Shown: in pieces, positions 26,881 to 35,762 of the stretch | Numbering within the stretch: position 1 is the stretch's first letter | Layout of the letters: each line of letters starts with the position of its first letter | NCBI GenBank assembly: GCA_029247365.1 | Contig: JAQWLJ010000038.1 | Location: 1-64,000, forward strand | DNA: 64,000 nucleotides | DNA from: Acidimicrobiales bacterium | Lineage (GTDB): Bacteria > Actinomycetota > Acidimicrobiia > Acidimicrobiales > Aldehydirespiratoraceae | Reading direction: 5' to 3' | Position numbers and translations under genes: made by a program | The notes under the pieces: generated by a model | The model's input: only the letters and a program-made list of their open reading frames with translations | Told to the model about the DNA's origin: nothing | Database searches by the model: none

Positions 26881-27663
26881 TCAGTCAGCCAACGCCTGCG
26901 TCTTCGCGGCATCAGCCGCACGGAGCTCGTAGAACCTCGCTGCCGTCGTCCACGTTGCGGCAGCGACTTCAGCGACAGGCACACCCTTCACCTCCGCAAT
27001 CTTCTCGCCCACCAGCGGCACGAGTGCGGGCCGGTTCGGCTTGCCTCTGTGTGGGACCGGCGCCAGGTACGGCGAGTCGGTCTCGACCAGCAACATGTCA
27101 AGTGGGCAGATCACAGCAGCGTCGCGCAAGTCTTGGCCGCTCGGGAAGGTGACGATGCCGCTGAACGACACCAAGCAGTTCCGAGCCAGCGCCTCTCGAG
27201 CTTCGTCAGGGCCACCAGTGAAACAATGAAAAACTGTGCGCTCGGGCACGCCCTCCCGATCGAGGATCTCGAAGGTCTCATCCCACGCTGAGCGGGAGTG
27301 GATCACCAGTGGCAGGTGGTGCCGCTGTGCCATCTGGATCTGCGCCGCAAACACATCTCGTTGAATTGGCCGCGGCGAATGGTCGTAGTGGTAGTCGAGA
27401 CCGGCCTCCCCCACCGCCACCACTTGCGGCAGTTCGAGAAGTTCCTCAATCCCAGCAAGTCCCTGCTTCGAGTCGTGGGGATGCACACCAGCGGTCGCGT
27501 AAACACCGACATGCTCAGCTGCGACCGTTGCCATCTGCTGTGACTGCTCGAGATGACACCCGACCGTGACCATCCGCTCAACGCCAGCATCACGAGCAAC
27601 CTTGACCTGCTCCGCGCCGCTCGCACCGGGCTCGAGATGGCAATGCTGATCGATCCAGCGCAT
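26881..27663 (-). CDS. tatD: TatD-family metal-dependent hydrolase/DNase
   Basis: This 260-residue TIM-barrel hydrolase of the TatD family has the metal-binding start WIDQHCHLE, then GVHPHDSKQG, GEAGLDYHYDHSP, HSRSAWDE and VETDSPYLAPVPHRGKPNRP, all in family order. It probably removes 3' nucleotides from DNA or processes small substrates. It lies 12 bases after metG, as in other actinobacteria. Confidence 0.95.
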   Translation of the reverse strand: MRWIDQHCHLEPGASGAEQVKVARDAGVERMVTVGCHLEQSQQMATVAAEHVGVYATAGVHPHDSKQGLAGIEELLELPQVVAVGEAGLDYHYDHSPRPIQRDVFAAQIQMAQRHHLPLVIHSRSAWDETFEILDREGVPERTVFHCFTGGPDEAREALARNCLVSFSGIVTFPSGQDLRDAAVICPLDMLLVETDSPYLAPVPHRGKPNRPALVPLVGEKIAEVKGVPVAEVAAATWTTAARFYELRAADAAKTQALAD

Positions 27664-27675
27664 CTGGGCCCCAAC

Positions 27676-29325
27676 TCAGTCGGTGTCGTCGTCGGCCAGC
27701 AGTGCGTCGACGTCGACTTTGGTGAATAACGGCGTCGGCTTTGCGATCGGTGTTCCGACCGGAACGGGTACCCGCTCCCAAGCGGTGACCGGGCCAAGCA
27801 CCTCGTCGAGCGCCATCGCACTGAACGGCAAGTACGGAGCGAACGCGACCCGAGCGCCGTTGATGGCATCGAGCGCTGTACCGAGCAAAACACCTCCGCG
27901 CTCCTTATCGTCCTTGACGACCTTCCAAGGCTCGGTCGCGTTGAGGTAAGCGTTCACAGCCTGGGCCGCATCCATTGCGGCTCGCAGACCTGCCCGCAGC
28001 TCGACCTTGGTGATGTGGTCGTTTGCTGCGACCAGTGCGGTATCGACGGCGGCGAGCAAGGCTTCATCCTCGGCTGTACGGCCATCGACCGACGGCTGCT
28101 CACCGAAGTTCTTGTTGACCATCGACAGCACTCGGTTGACGAGGTTGCCCCACGTTGCCACCAGCTCTTCGTTGATTCGGCGAGCAATCTCTTCAACCGA
28201 GATGTCGGTGTCGGCCTGCTCGGGCAGGCTGGCAGCCAAGGCGTAGCGCAGGCCATCGACCTGAAAGAGTTCGAGCCCCTGATCGATGGTGAGGCCGATG
28301 CCACGGCTCGCCGAAGCCTTGCCGCCCTTGAACGTGACGTACTGATTGGCCGGCACGTCGTCAGGCAGGTGGATCTCGCGGTCGTAGCTGAGTAATTGCG
28401 CCGGCCAGAACAGGCAATGGAAGGGGATGTTGTCCTTGCCAATGAAGTACACGTGGCGGCTGTCGGGGTTGTACCACCAGTTGCGCCAATGGTCGGCGTC
28501 ATCGGTGTTGCTCGCCCATTCCTGGCTGGCCGATAGGTAGCCGATCACAGCGTCGTACCAGACGTAAATTCGCTTGCCGGGACCCAGATCGTCGACCGGG
28601 AGTTCGACGCCCCAGTCGAGGTCGCGGGTGATCGCTCGGTCGAGCAGGCCCTCTTCATCGACCCAGCTCCGCACGAAGTTCAGTACGTGGGGGCGCCAGT
28701 CGGACTTGTCCCCGAGGTAGGCGCTGATCTCGTCGGTGAAGTCTGAGTAGCGGAAGTAAAAGTGTTCGGTCTCGCGCAGCACCGGCGTGGCCTGAGAGAG
28801 CTTTGACCGAGGCTCGATCAAATCGGTCGGGTCGAGCGTCCGACCACAGTTGTCGCACTGGTCACCGCGGGCGTCCTCGTAAGAGCAGTGCGGGCACGTG
28901 CCTTCGATGTAACGGTCAGGCAGGAAGCGTTCGGCGTCCGGGTCGAAGAACTGCTCGCTGGTGCGCTTGTCGATGTGACCGTTGCGGAGTTGCTCAAGGA
29001 ACATTCCTTGGGTCACCCGAGCGTGGTGGGCCGTGCCGGTGGTGGTGTAGTTGTCCCAGCTGATACCGAGCGCCTCCCACTGGCGAAGGAACTCGTTGTG
29101 GTACCGATCGGCGATGTCTTGGGCAGTCACCCCCTCGTCGTCGGCGCGGACCGTGATCGGCGTGCCATGCACGTCGGAACCGCTGACCATCAACACGTCA
29201 TTACCCGCTAGGCGCTGGTGACGGGCGAACACGTCGGCCGGCAGATACGCGCCGGAGACATGTCCGAGATGACGCGACCCTGAGGCATAGGGCCACGCGA
29301 CAGCGACGAGTACGGGGGAGCTCAT
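27676..29325 (-). CDS. metG: Methionyl-tRNA synthetase
   Basis: This 549-residue class I synthetase has the HIGH-type motif HLGH (PYASGSRHLGHVSGAY), a zinc knuckle (CPHCSYEDARGDQCDNCG) and an anticodon-binding domain (WGNLVNRVLSMV). The KMSKS loop reads KASAS (FKGGKASASRGIGL), so the second lysine is missing; actinobacterial MetG proteins are often relaxed here. No C-terminal EMAP-like domain is present. TAACCT stands 8 bases before ATG 29325. It is followed by tatD. Confidence 0.95.
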   Translation of the reverse strand: MSSPVLVAVAWPYASGSRHLGHVSGAYLPADVFARHQRLAGNDVLMVSGSDVHGTPITVRADDEGVTAQDIADRYHNEFLRQWEALGISWDNYTTTGTAHHARVTQGMFLEQLRNGHIDKRTSEQFFDPDAERFLPDRYIEGTCPHCSYEDARGDQCDNCGRTLDPTDLIEPRSKLSQATPVLRETEHFYFRYSDFTDEISAYLGDKSDWRPHVLNFVRSWVDEEGLLDRAITRDLDWGVELPVDDLGPGKRIYVWYDAVIGYLSASQEWASNTDDADHWRNWWYNPDSRHVYFIGKDNIPFHCLFWPAQLLSYDREIHLPDDVPANQYVTFKGGKASASRGIGLTIDQGLELFQVDGLRYALAASLPEQADTDISVEEIARRINEELVATWGNLVNRVLSMVNKNFGEQPSVDGRTAEDEALLAAVDTALVAANDHITKVELRAGLRAAMDAAQAVNAYLNATEPWKVVKDDKERGGVLLGTALDAINGARVAFAPYLPFSAMALDEVLGPVTAWERVPVPVGTPIAKPTPLFTKVDVDALLADDDTD

Positions 29326-29346
29326 TCTCGCCGAGGTTACCGGTGG

Positions 29347-30669
29347 CTAGCCGGCGCTGCGGTCGGTTACCTCTCGCAACGCCGGAAGCGTTGCCTGACC
29401 GAGGACCGACGATTCGTCGTCGACACCGTTGCGCGATCGCACATCGTCGATGCGGTCGAGCTGTCGTTCGAGCTGACGGCGGCGCGTGCCAGACAGATCG
29501 CCGAAGCTGCGGGTGAGGGTGTCGAGGTGCCGGTCGACCTTGTCGATTTGCTCGGAAAACTTCCGCCACTGCTCGCCAAACCCGGCGAGGCACTGCACGA
29601 TCTCTTCGCTGGCCCGCTCGACCGCGAACGCATCCATCGCTTGGCGGATGACCCCAAGCACGGCGAACAGCGTGGTCGGCGAGCAAAGCACGACCTGCTG
29701 GGCGAGCGCGTCGTCGAGCAGGGTGGAGTCGTTCTCGTGGATGAAGCCGTAGACGCTTTCGTTTGGGATGAATAACAGCAGATAGCCGAGGGTGGAGTCG
29801 CTTGCCGCGTAGCCCCGACCGTTGAGCTCCTTGACCCGGTCGCGTACGTCGCGAAGGAAACGATCGCACCGTTCGGCAGCCTCAGTGTCAGACGGCGCCT
29901 CGAGGTAGCGGAGATAGTTGGTGACCGGGAATTTGACGTCCATGTGGAGCTTGTTGTCATCGGGCAAAAGGAACGTGAAGTCGGGCTTGGTGCCGCCCTC
30001 GATCAACTTCTGCTTGCGATAGTTGACGCCCTCGCGCATCCCGGCCGAGCGCAGCACATCCTCGGCCATGCGTTCGCCCCACTGGCCGCGGGCCTGCGGG
30101 CTCGCAAGCGCGTCGCGTAGATGGCCGGTGGTCTCCGCCAGCTGCTTCTGCTGACGCGTTGCTGCCTCAAGCGACTCGACGAACTGGCCGTGCTGCTGCG
30201 CTCGTTCTTTCTGCAGCTGGGTAACGAGCAACCGCAGCTGGGTGAGCTCAGCGTTCATCGTGTGCACCTGCTGACCCATCTGCTTTGACATGCCACCAAC
30301 CCGTTCACCGACCGTGTCGGATATGCCACCGACCTTCTCGGTCACGAGCTTGTCGACCGACTCGACCTTCTCGGTCAGTGCCCTGAACGCGTGCTCGACC
30401 TGCTGCTCGATCGCTGCGCGACGCAGATCGAGTTCGACCGTACCCGTCTGAAGACGGCTGTCGAAGCTCTCACCTGCGATGCTCACCACTCGCTCGACGA
30501 CGCCGTCGACCTGCGCCTGCTGGCGGCCCGCCAACTCCATAGCAAGGCGATCGACGGTTGCAGCGTTCGTTCCCCGACCGTGCCGGCCGAACCAGAGGCC
30601 GGCGTAGGCACCGATACCGGCCAGGAAAGGAGAGGCGACCAGAATCGAGATCACGAGCGCGGGGTTCAT
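29347..30669 (-). CDS. rmuC: RmuC-family DNA recombination protein
   Basis: This 440-residue protein has an N-terminal membrane anchor (ALVISILVASPFLAGIGAYA), a long coiled coil (about 40-195, Gln/Glu/Val-rich) and the RmuC nuclease-like domain (RGQWGERMAEDVLRSAGM, KPDFTFLLPDDNKLHMDVKFP, with the D/K residues of a PD-(D/E)XK-like core). RmuC limits DNA rearrangement at inverted repeats. ATG 30669 is supported by TAGTGT 7 bases upstream (30677-30682). It stands 21 bases before metG. Confidence 0.93.
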   Translation of the reverse strand: MNPALVISILVASPFLAGIGAYAGLWFGRHGRGTNAATVDRLAMELAGRQQAQVDGVVERVVSIAGESFDSRLQTGTVELDLRRAAIEQQVEHAFRALTEKVESVDKLVTEKVGGISDTVGERVGGMSKQMGQQVHTMNAELTQLRLLVTQLQKERAQQHGQFVESLEAATRQQKQLAETTGHLRDALASPQARGQWGERMAEDVLRSAGMREGVNYRKQKLIEGGTKPDFTFLLPDDNKLHMDVKFPVTNYLRYLEAPSDTEAAERCDRFLRDVRDRVKELNGRGYAASDSTLGYLLLFIPNESVYGFIHENDSTLLDDALAQQVVLCSPTTLFAVLGVIRQAMDAFAVERASEEIVQCLAGFGEQWRKFSEQIDKVDRHLDTLTRSFGDLSGTRRRQLERQLDRIDDVRSRNGVDDESSVLGQATLPALREVTDRSAG

Positions 30670-31139
30670 GGTTGAGACACTACGGAGGGGGGTATGACAC
30701 CCACCGCAAAGACACCCAAGCGCACGTGCCCATCCGGGACTCAGCAGCACGGACTCTCACGCGTGGTTAGACACCAGGGGTGCGGACTTAACCCGGCTGC
30801 CCTGGGACGGGCTGGCCGGTTACCGCACCGCCAGGCACAGAAGCATCCTCACCCAGAGGGAACTGCTCAAGATTGGATACCTGAGCGGTGAGATCTTCAT
30901 GGGGGGCGCTATCGATCATGTCAACGAGGATCGAGAGGACCCGCGTTCGTTGCCTTACGGAATGCACTACCAAAGCTTCGTCACCGAGACGGCCGCCACC
31001 GTCCGGCAGCTGACCGCGCGAGAGCTAGTGGGCCGGCTGCTCCCTGGCCCGGCTGCTCAGTGGGGCCCCGCGGGCATCCAAGAACGCCAAGACGCCCGTC
31101 AGGTCATCGGCCGAGCGAAGGTTGGCGGTAACGGGTCGC
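30670..31139. other. Stretch without a confident gene
   Basis: Apart from the rmuC promoter at its left edge, no recognised gene lies here. A stop-free forward frame runs from 30698 to 31246, but its only usual start is ATG 30899. It reads like protein (LTQRELLKIGYLSGEIF; GMHYQSFVTETAATVRQLTA) and has high G+C in third positions, yet I recognise no family. A competing reverse frame (30788-30973) also reads plausibly. It could be a decayed or recently acquired gene. Confidence 0.4.
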
Positions 31140-31445
31140 TTACTTCCCGCCGCGGCAAAAGGCGAGATTGTTGGCCATCCACTCAGTTTTCACATCAACC
31201 GATTGAATATCTCGGTTCGGAAAGGAGGCACCCTTCATCACCTTGATCTCTGGGTAATCATCGAACAAGCGGAGCAACGGACTCAGGTTGTTCTTCGACA
31301 CAAAGAGATCCGACCCCTCGAATGTTGCCCGAACGTCGATCTCTACGCCGTCGACCGGCATGGCAACGACCGAGCGCGCAAGAAGGTCCACCCCCGCAGG
31401 AGCTGCATGAGCGGGCTGCCGCAGATAGCTCGCAGAGAGCGCCAT
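31140..31445 (-). CDS. Hypothetical protein coupled to rsmI, 101 residues
   Basis: The ATG at 31445 overlaps the rsmI stop by one base (TGATG), suggesting translational coupling. The protein is soluble, with a plausible folded core (VEIDVRATFEGSDLFVSKNN, then LLRLFDDYPEIKVMKGASF) and a short Lys end. I recognise no family. Codon third positions are less GC-rich than in neighbours, which could mean a recent arrival. The true start might be a later GTG. Confidence 0.4.
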   Translation of the reverse strand: MALSASYLRQPAHAAPAGVDLLARSVVAMPVDGVEIDVRATFEGSDLFVSKNNLSPLLRLFDDYPEIKVMKGASFPNRDIQSVDVKTEWMANNLAFCRGGK

Positions 31446-32269
31446 CAGAGATTGAGTGCAAGCTCGTAGACCCGTCGCTTCTTTGCACCGGTTTCCGCGA
31501 CCACCGCGTCGACTGCGTCACGTCGGCTGGCCCCACCAGCACGTGCAACGGAGAGTCGCTCGACGAGTTGTGCATCTTCGAGTTCGGCCACATCGGTCGC
31601 CCCGTCGATCACCAGTACGACCTCACCCTTCACGCCACCCGCCGCCCAGGTGGCCAGTTCGGCCAGGGTGCCACGGCGGAACTCTTCATGGAGTTTGGTG
31701 AGCTCACGGGCGATGACCGCTCGGCGATCAGCCCCGCAGCGCTCAGCCAGCAGCATCAGCGTCGCGGCCACTCGGTTGGGTGATTCGTACAACACGACGG
31801 TGCGCCGCTCGCCCGCGATTGCCGCGACTTGCTCGTCTCGTGCCCGGCCCTTCCGGGCGAGGAAACCTTCAAAGACGAACCGGCCGGTCGGGAGCCCTGA
31901 AGCCACCAGCGCTGAGATCGCCGCCACGGGCCCCGGAATCGTGGTGACCTCATGATCGGCCGAGATCGCAGCCGAGACGAGCCGCTCCCCGGGATCACTG
32001 ACACCCGGCGTACCTGCATCGCTCACCAGGACAATCTGCTCGCCCGCCGACAGTCGGTCGAGCACCGCGGGGATCGCCTCGAACTCCGTGTGCTCGTCGA
32101 CCCGCTTGAGCTCGGCGGCTCGCACCCCGACATGCTTCAACAGCGAACCCGTTCGTCGCGTGTCCTCACAACAGACCAGGTCGGCACCTGCAAGAGCTTC
32201 AACCGCGCGCGGTGACAGATCGCCGAGGTTGCCAATCGGAGTGGCGACGAGGGTCAAGGTGCCGTTCAT
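31445..32269 (-). CDS. rsmI: 16S rRNA (cytidine1402-2'-O)-methyltransferase
   Basis: This 274-residue SAM-dependent methylase of the tetrapyrrole-methylase fold shows LVATPIGNLGDLSPRAVEAL, CCEDTRRTGSLLKHVGV, LVSDAGTPGVSDPGERLV and the RsmI-specific RKGRARDEQVAAIAGERRTV. It methylates the ribose of C1402 in the decoding centre. Its start overlaps the DUF192 gene by 4 bases (ATGA). Confidence 0.96.
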   Translation of the reverse strand: MNGTLTLVATPIGNLGDLSPRAVEALAGADLVCCEDTRRTGSLLKHVGVRAAELKRVDEHTEFEAIPAVLDRLSAGEQIVLVSDAGTPGVSDPGERLVSAAISADHEVTTIPGPVAAISALVASGLPTGRFVFEGFLARKGRARDEQVAAIAGERRTVVLYESPNRVAATLMLLAERCGADRRAVIARELTKLHEEFRRGTLAELATWAAGGVKGEVVLVIDGATDVAELEDAQLVERLSVARAGGASRRDAVDAVVAETGAKKRRVYELALNL

Positions 32270-32598
32270 TCGACGCGGACCTCAAATTCCATTCCCGTCT
32301 CCACACCCCACCGTCGAAACGATCCGGCCTCAGCTTCAAGCACTGCGGCGGCCCGCCGCGCCCACCTGCCAACGCGTCCGGGGGGCATCTCGGTGGTCGA
32401 CAGCACTCGGAGCTCGTCGTCGAGGTGCGCGACATCGATCGCAAACCGCATACGGATCGTGTGCACGCTGCGAGCCGGCCGCAGCAGAATCGCGCCGTCG
32501 ATGCCCTCTCGCCCGAGAAGACCTTGACGGCGGGTCTTGCCGGTCTCGGCGATCTCCAGGGAAGCCACCACGCGCCCCTCATGAACCAACCACGCCAT
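32266..32598 (-). CDS. DUF192 domain protein
   Basis: This 110-residue protein spans one DUF192 domain: VASLEIAETGKTRRQGLLGR, the conserved S-V-H-T-x-x-M segment (RSVHTIRMRFAIDVAHLD) and a C-terminal AAAVLEAEAGSFRRWGVETG. The function of this small beta-barrel family is unknown; there is no signal peptide here. TAGCGT lies 6 bases before ATG 32598, so the DUF192-rsmI-31140 run starts at this promoter. Confidence 0.88.
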   Translation of the reverse strand: MAWLVHEGRVVASLEIAETGKTRRQGLLGREGIDGAILLRPARSVHTIRMRFAIDVAHLDDELRVLSTTEMPPGRVGRWARRAAAVLEAEAGSFRRWGVETGMEFEVRVE

Positions 32599-32655
32599 GC
32601 AATGACGCTAACCGCAGCGGCGCCCCGACGCCGACCGCGATCGACCGGGGACGGA

Positions 32656-33594
32656 TCAGGCCCTGACCGGTTCGCGCTCGGCCTGCGCGGCGAGCCGCTT
32701 TTCGCGGCGTTCGACCATGCGATACCCGAGCTTGCCGATCCGGTCGATCTTCGTCACGAGCGCCTCACGGGCCGCTTCGGCCTCCGGGGAGAGGCCCTCG
32801 ATCGACTCGACCCCCCAGTCACGCAACACGACCGGCCTCAAGATCTTGTCGTGGTGGATTGCAAAGTCGTAGATGCCGGCGTCGGCGATCGCCTTGGCGT
32901 GCGCGGCGAAACCCGGGATACCTGTTCCCGGCATCTGGAAGTCTTGGACCTGCTTGTTCACCGCAATGACCGCCGTCGACGGGTCGAGTTCGAAGATCGC
33001 CTGCATGGCGTCGCGATAGAAGAGATAGTGCAGATTCTCGTCGGCAGCGACGCGACGCATCACCGCCTTGCCGGCCGGATCGTCGAGCATGTTGCCTGTG
33101 TTGAAGTGGCTGATGCGGGTCGCAAGCTCCTGCAATGACACGTAGGCAAGACCCTCAGCCAACGTGGGTGGTTCGGGAACTTGCCCGCTCTGCACCTGCG
33201 CCATTCGGCCCCGCTCGAGTTCGACCGGGTCGATCGACCGAGTGGCCATCAGGTAACCGTTGATAACGATGCCGTGACGCCCCTCCTCAGCGGTCCATCG
33301 GCGAACCCACTCACCCCACGCGCCCTCGCGGCCCATCATGCGTTCAATGTCTCGGAAGTAGTACGGCAGGTTGTCTTCGGTGAGCACATTGACGAACAAC
33401 GCGCTTCGGACGGCCGCTGGGACCTTCGCCTCCTCGGACGACCACTCATAGTCGTCGGGAAAGTCCTCGGCAGCACTCCACGGGATGTAGGCGTGGGGAT
33501 GCCACTCCTGTGCCGTCTCAATATGACGGTTGATCAACTGTTCGGCCGTTTCGGCCAACACTTCGCGAAGATACGCGTCGGGGATCGTGGTCAT
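32656..33594 (-). CDS. Acyl-ACP desaturase (soluble diiron, DesA/FAB2 type)
   Basis: This 312-residue ferritin-like diiron enzyme introduces a double bond into an acyl-ACP or acyl-CoA. Iron-ligand motifs: LTEDNLPYY (E), WTAEEGRHG (EExxH) and DENLHYLFY (DExxH), with the extra Glu in LQELATRISHFN. It is the actinobacterial short form, like mycobacterial DesA2. Upstream, a 16-bp palindrome abuts its TAGGCT -10 box, so a TetR-type repressor probably controls it. It diverges from a phytanoyl-CoA dioxygenase homologue. Confidence 0.92.
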   Translation of the reverse strand: MTTIPDAYLREVLAETAEQLINRHIETAQEWHPHAYIPWSAAEDFPDDYEWSSEEAKVPAAVRSALFVNVLTEDNLPYYFRDIERMMGREGAWGEWVRRWTAEEGRHGIVINGYLMATRSIDPVELERGRMAQVQSGQVPEPPTLAEGLAYVSLQELATRISHFNTGNMLDDPAGKAVMRRVAADENLHYLFYRDAMQAIFELDPSTAVIAVNKQVQDFQMPGTGIPGFAAHAKAIADAGIYDFAIHHDKILRPVVLRDWGVESIEGLSPEAEAAREALVTKIDRIGKLGYRMVERREKRLAAQAEREPVRA

Positions 33595-33603
33595 GACCTC
33601 ACT

Positions 33604-33625
33604 AGCCTACCTGCCGGTCGGCAGG
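33604..33625 (-). promoter_or_regulatory. Desaturase promoter with a 16-bp palindromic operator
   Basis: CCTGCCG-GT-CGGCAGG (33610-33625) is a perfect 7-bp inverted repeat with a 2-base centre, lying directly upstream of TAGGCT (33609-33604 on the reverse strand). The -10 box is 9 bases before ATG 33594. Size and symmetry suit a TetR-family repressor; no such gene is adjacent. Confidence 0.6.
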
Positions 33626-33737
33626 CTGTAAACACTAGGTCAAACCCCGAAAATGCGGCAGATGTCACAGTGCCTTGGACGACAACAGAGCCAAGTTGAC
33701 TACAACCGAGCCCACAACGGGTAACTACGGTGTCCCG

Positions 33738-34610
33738 ATGGCTCTCGCGCTTGAACCGGCGACCTTCGATCGCTACGCCAGCGATGGCTACCTCCTGTTA
33801 CCAGGCCATGTCGACGCCGCCTGGCTCGGCCGACTGAACGAGGCAATGCGTCGGCTCGTCGACGAGTCACGCACCGCCGAGCCAGACGACCGACGGTTCG
33901 ATCCCGAGCCGGGACACGGTGTCGACAAGCCGCGCCTGCGGCGCATCAACTCGCCGGTCGATCTCGATGCCGCGTTTGCGGCGTTTGCGCTCGACGGTCC
34001 GGCCACCGACCTCGCCGAGGCCATCCTCGGGCCAAACATCCGCTTCCACCACTCCAAGCTCAACATCAAATGGGCTGACGGAGGCGAGGAGGTCAAGTGG
34101 CATCAAGACATTCAGTTCTGGCCTCACACCGACTTCTCGCCGTTGACGATCGGGGTGTACCTCGACGACGTTGATGACGATATGGGCCCGATGGGCATCG
34201 TGCCAGGCAGCCACACGGGCGAGCTCTACGACCTTCGAAACCCTGATGGCTCGTGGTCGGGCTCGCTTTCCGAAACTGATGTTGCCCGCGCATCGATCGA
34301 GCGAGCCGACTACCTCAAAGGGCCAGCGGGCAGCGTTACGGTGCATAACTGCTGTTGCGTGCATGGATCCGCCCCCAACCGGTCGAGTCGCTCGCGGCCC
34401 CTCCTCCTCCAAACGTACTCGCGGGCCGACTCCTACCCGCTGCTCGGGGTTGGCACGAATGGCAAGGCCGGCGAGAACGCGCACCAACTGGTGCGAGGCA
34501 CACTTCCCTTGACCCTCACCGTCCAGGGCCGCACGATGCCCACCGCCCCTGATTGGTACCGGGGCTCCTACGGGTCGATCTTCACGGTGCAACAGCAAGA
34601 ACAGGACTGA
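33738..34610 (+). CDS. Phytanoyl-CoA dioxygenase (PhyH) family protein, first copy
   Basis: This 290-residue Fe(II)/2-oxoglutarate oxygenase has the iron facial triad seen as H-x-D in KWHQDIQFWPHTD and a distal His in TVHNCCCVHGSAPNRSSRSR, where the following Arg could bind 2-oxoglutarate. N-terminal FDRYASDGYLLLPGHVD is the family opening. PhyH relatives hydroxylate acyl-CoAs or small metabolites. ATG 33738 is chosen because TACGGT stands 6 bases upstream (33726-33731). Divergent from the desaturase; a second PhyH lies at 49414. Confidence 0.85.
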   Translation: MALALEPATFDRYASDGYLLLPGHVDAAWLGRLNEAMRRLVDESRTAEPDDRRFDPEPGHGVDKPRLRRINSPVDLDAAFAAFALDGPATDLAEAILGPNIRFHHSKLNIKWADGGEEVKWHQDIQFWPHTDFSPLTIGVYLDDVDDDMGPMGIVPGSHTGELYDLRNPDGSWSGSLSETDVARASIERADYLKGPAGSVTVHNCCCVHGSAPNRSSRSRPLLLQTYSRADSYPLLGVGTNGKAGENAHQLVRGTLPLTLTVQGRTMPTAPDWYRGSYGSIFTVQQQEQD

Positions 34611-34642
34611 TTACCCCCACTCGGGACCCAGCTGCGCAGCCC

Positions 34643-35716
34643 TCAAACGTTAAAGCGGAACTCCATCACATCGCCGTCCTGAACGATGTAGTCCTTGCCT
34701 TCGGAGCGGACCTTGCCAACATCGCGGGCCGCCGCCCACGACCCGGCATCGATGAGCTCGTCCCACTGGATCGTCTCGGCGCGAATGAAGCCCCGTTGGA
34801 AGTCGGTGTGAATCACACCGGCCGCCTCGGGCGCGGTGGATCCAGAGCGGAAAGTCCACGCCCGAGACTCCTTCTCTCCCGTGGTGAGGTAGGTCCGCAG
34901 CCCAAGCATGTGGTACGCCGACGTCAAGAAGGCGGGCACCGCACCGTCGCCAAGGCCTAGCGCTTCGAGCATCTCCTGGCGGTCTTCCGTCGCCATCACG
35001 GCAGCTTCAGCCTCGAGCTGCACCGACAGCGGCACGACCTCGGCACCGTTCAGTTCGTCTCGAACCGGAGCAGCAATCCCATCCTCGTCGCCGATTTGAT
35101 CCTCGCCGATGTTGAGCACGGCCATGACCGGCTTGTTGGTGAGAAAGAAGAACTCCTTGAGCTCGGCGCGATCGTCGTCGTTGAGCCCGGCCCGGTAGAG
35201 CGGCGTGCCTTCGCCAAGGGTGTCAACACAGGTCGCAAGCAGGTCAACCGTGCGTTTCAGCGAACTGTCGCCCTTGAGCATGCGCTGGGTCTTGTCGTGG
35301 GCTTTCTCCGCACTCGCCAGGTCGGCCAGGGCGAGCTCAATCTCGACTACCCGTAGGTGCTCGAGCGGGTCCTGCGGACCAGGCACATCGTCGTCGGGGA
35401 ACGCCCGCAACACGAACACGATCGCGTCGACCTCGCGGATATGACTGAGGAACGCGTTGCCAAGCCCCTCGCCCTGACTCGCACCCTCGACGAGACCACC
35501 GATGTCGGTGAACTGCACCGCAGCATGGATCGTCTCCTTGCTCTGCGACATGATGCTGAGCTGATCGAGCCGATGGTCGGGCACCTTGGCAACACCGATG
35601 TTCGGATCGGTGGTGGCGAACGCGTAGGGCGCTGCGTGGGCACCACCACCGGCGAGCGCGTTGTAGAGCGAGGACTTGCCCGCGTTGGGCAGACCGACGA
35701 AGCCAAAACGTTCCAT
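34643..35716 (-). CDS. ychF: YchF/OLA1 ribosome-associated GTPase/ATPase
   Basis: This 357-residue Obg-family protein has the G1 loop at the very N-terminus (MERFGFVGLPNAGKSSLYNA), G3 DIGGLVEGASQGEGLG, a relaxed NKxD position (NIGED, as in YchF, which prefers ATP), a central coiled coil and the C-terminal TGS domain (FQRGFIRAETIQWDELIDAG). ATG 35716 matches the family start; TAGCCT stands 10 bases upstream. The longer frame to 35872 is antisense to the next gene. Confidence 0.96.
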   Translation of the reverse strand: MERFGFVGLPNAGKSSLYNALAGGGAHAAPYAFATTDPNIGVAKVPDHRLDQLSIMSQSKETIHAAVQFTDIGGLVEGASQGEGLGNAFLSHIREVDAIVFVLRAFPDDDVPGPQDPLEHLRVVEIELALADLASAEKAHDKTQRMLKGDSSLKRTVDLLATCVDTLGEGTPLYRAGLNDDDRAELKEFFFLTNKPVMAVLNIGEDQIGDEDGIAAPVRDELNGAEVVPLSVQLEAEAAVMATEDRQEMLEALGLGDGAVPAFLTSAYHMLGLRTYLTTGEKESRAWTFRSGSTAPEAAGVIHTDFQRGFIRAETIQWDELIDAGSWAAARDVGKVRSEGKDYIVQDGDVMEFRFNV

Positions 35717-35762
35717 AGCCCGGTCGAGGCTAGCGACGTCCGCCCGAGTACCGTTGGGCCTC

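Noticed and set aside
30788-30973. A reverse 61-codon frame in the rmuC-rsmI gap
   Set aside because: Its third-position composition is weaker than that of the competing forward frame, and no start signal is seen; described only as part of the unexplained stretch.
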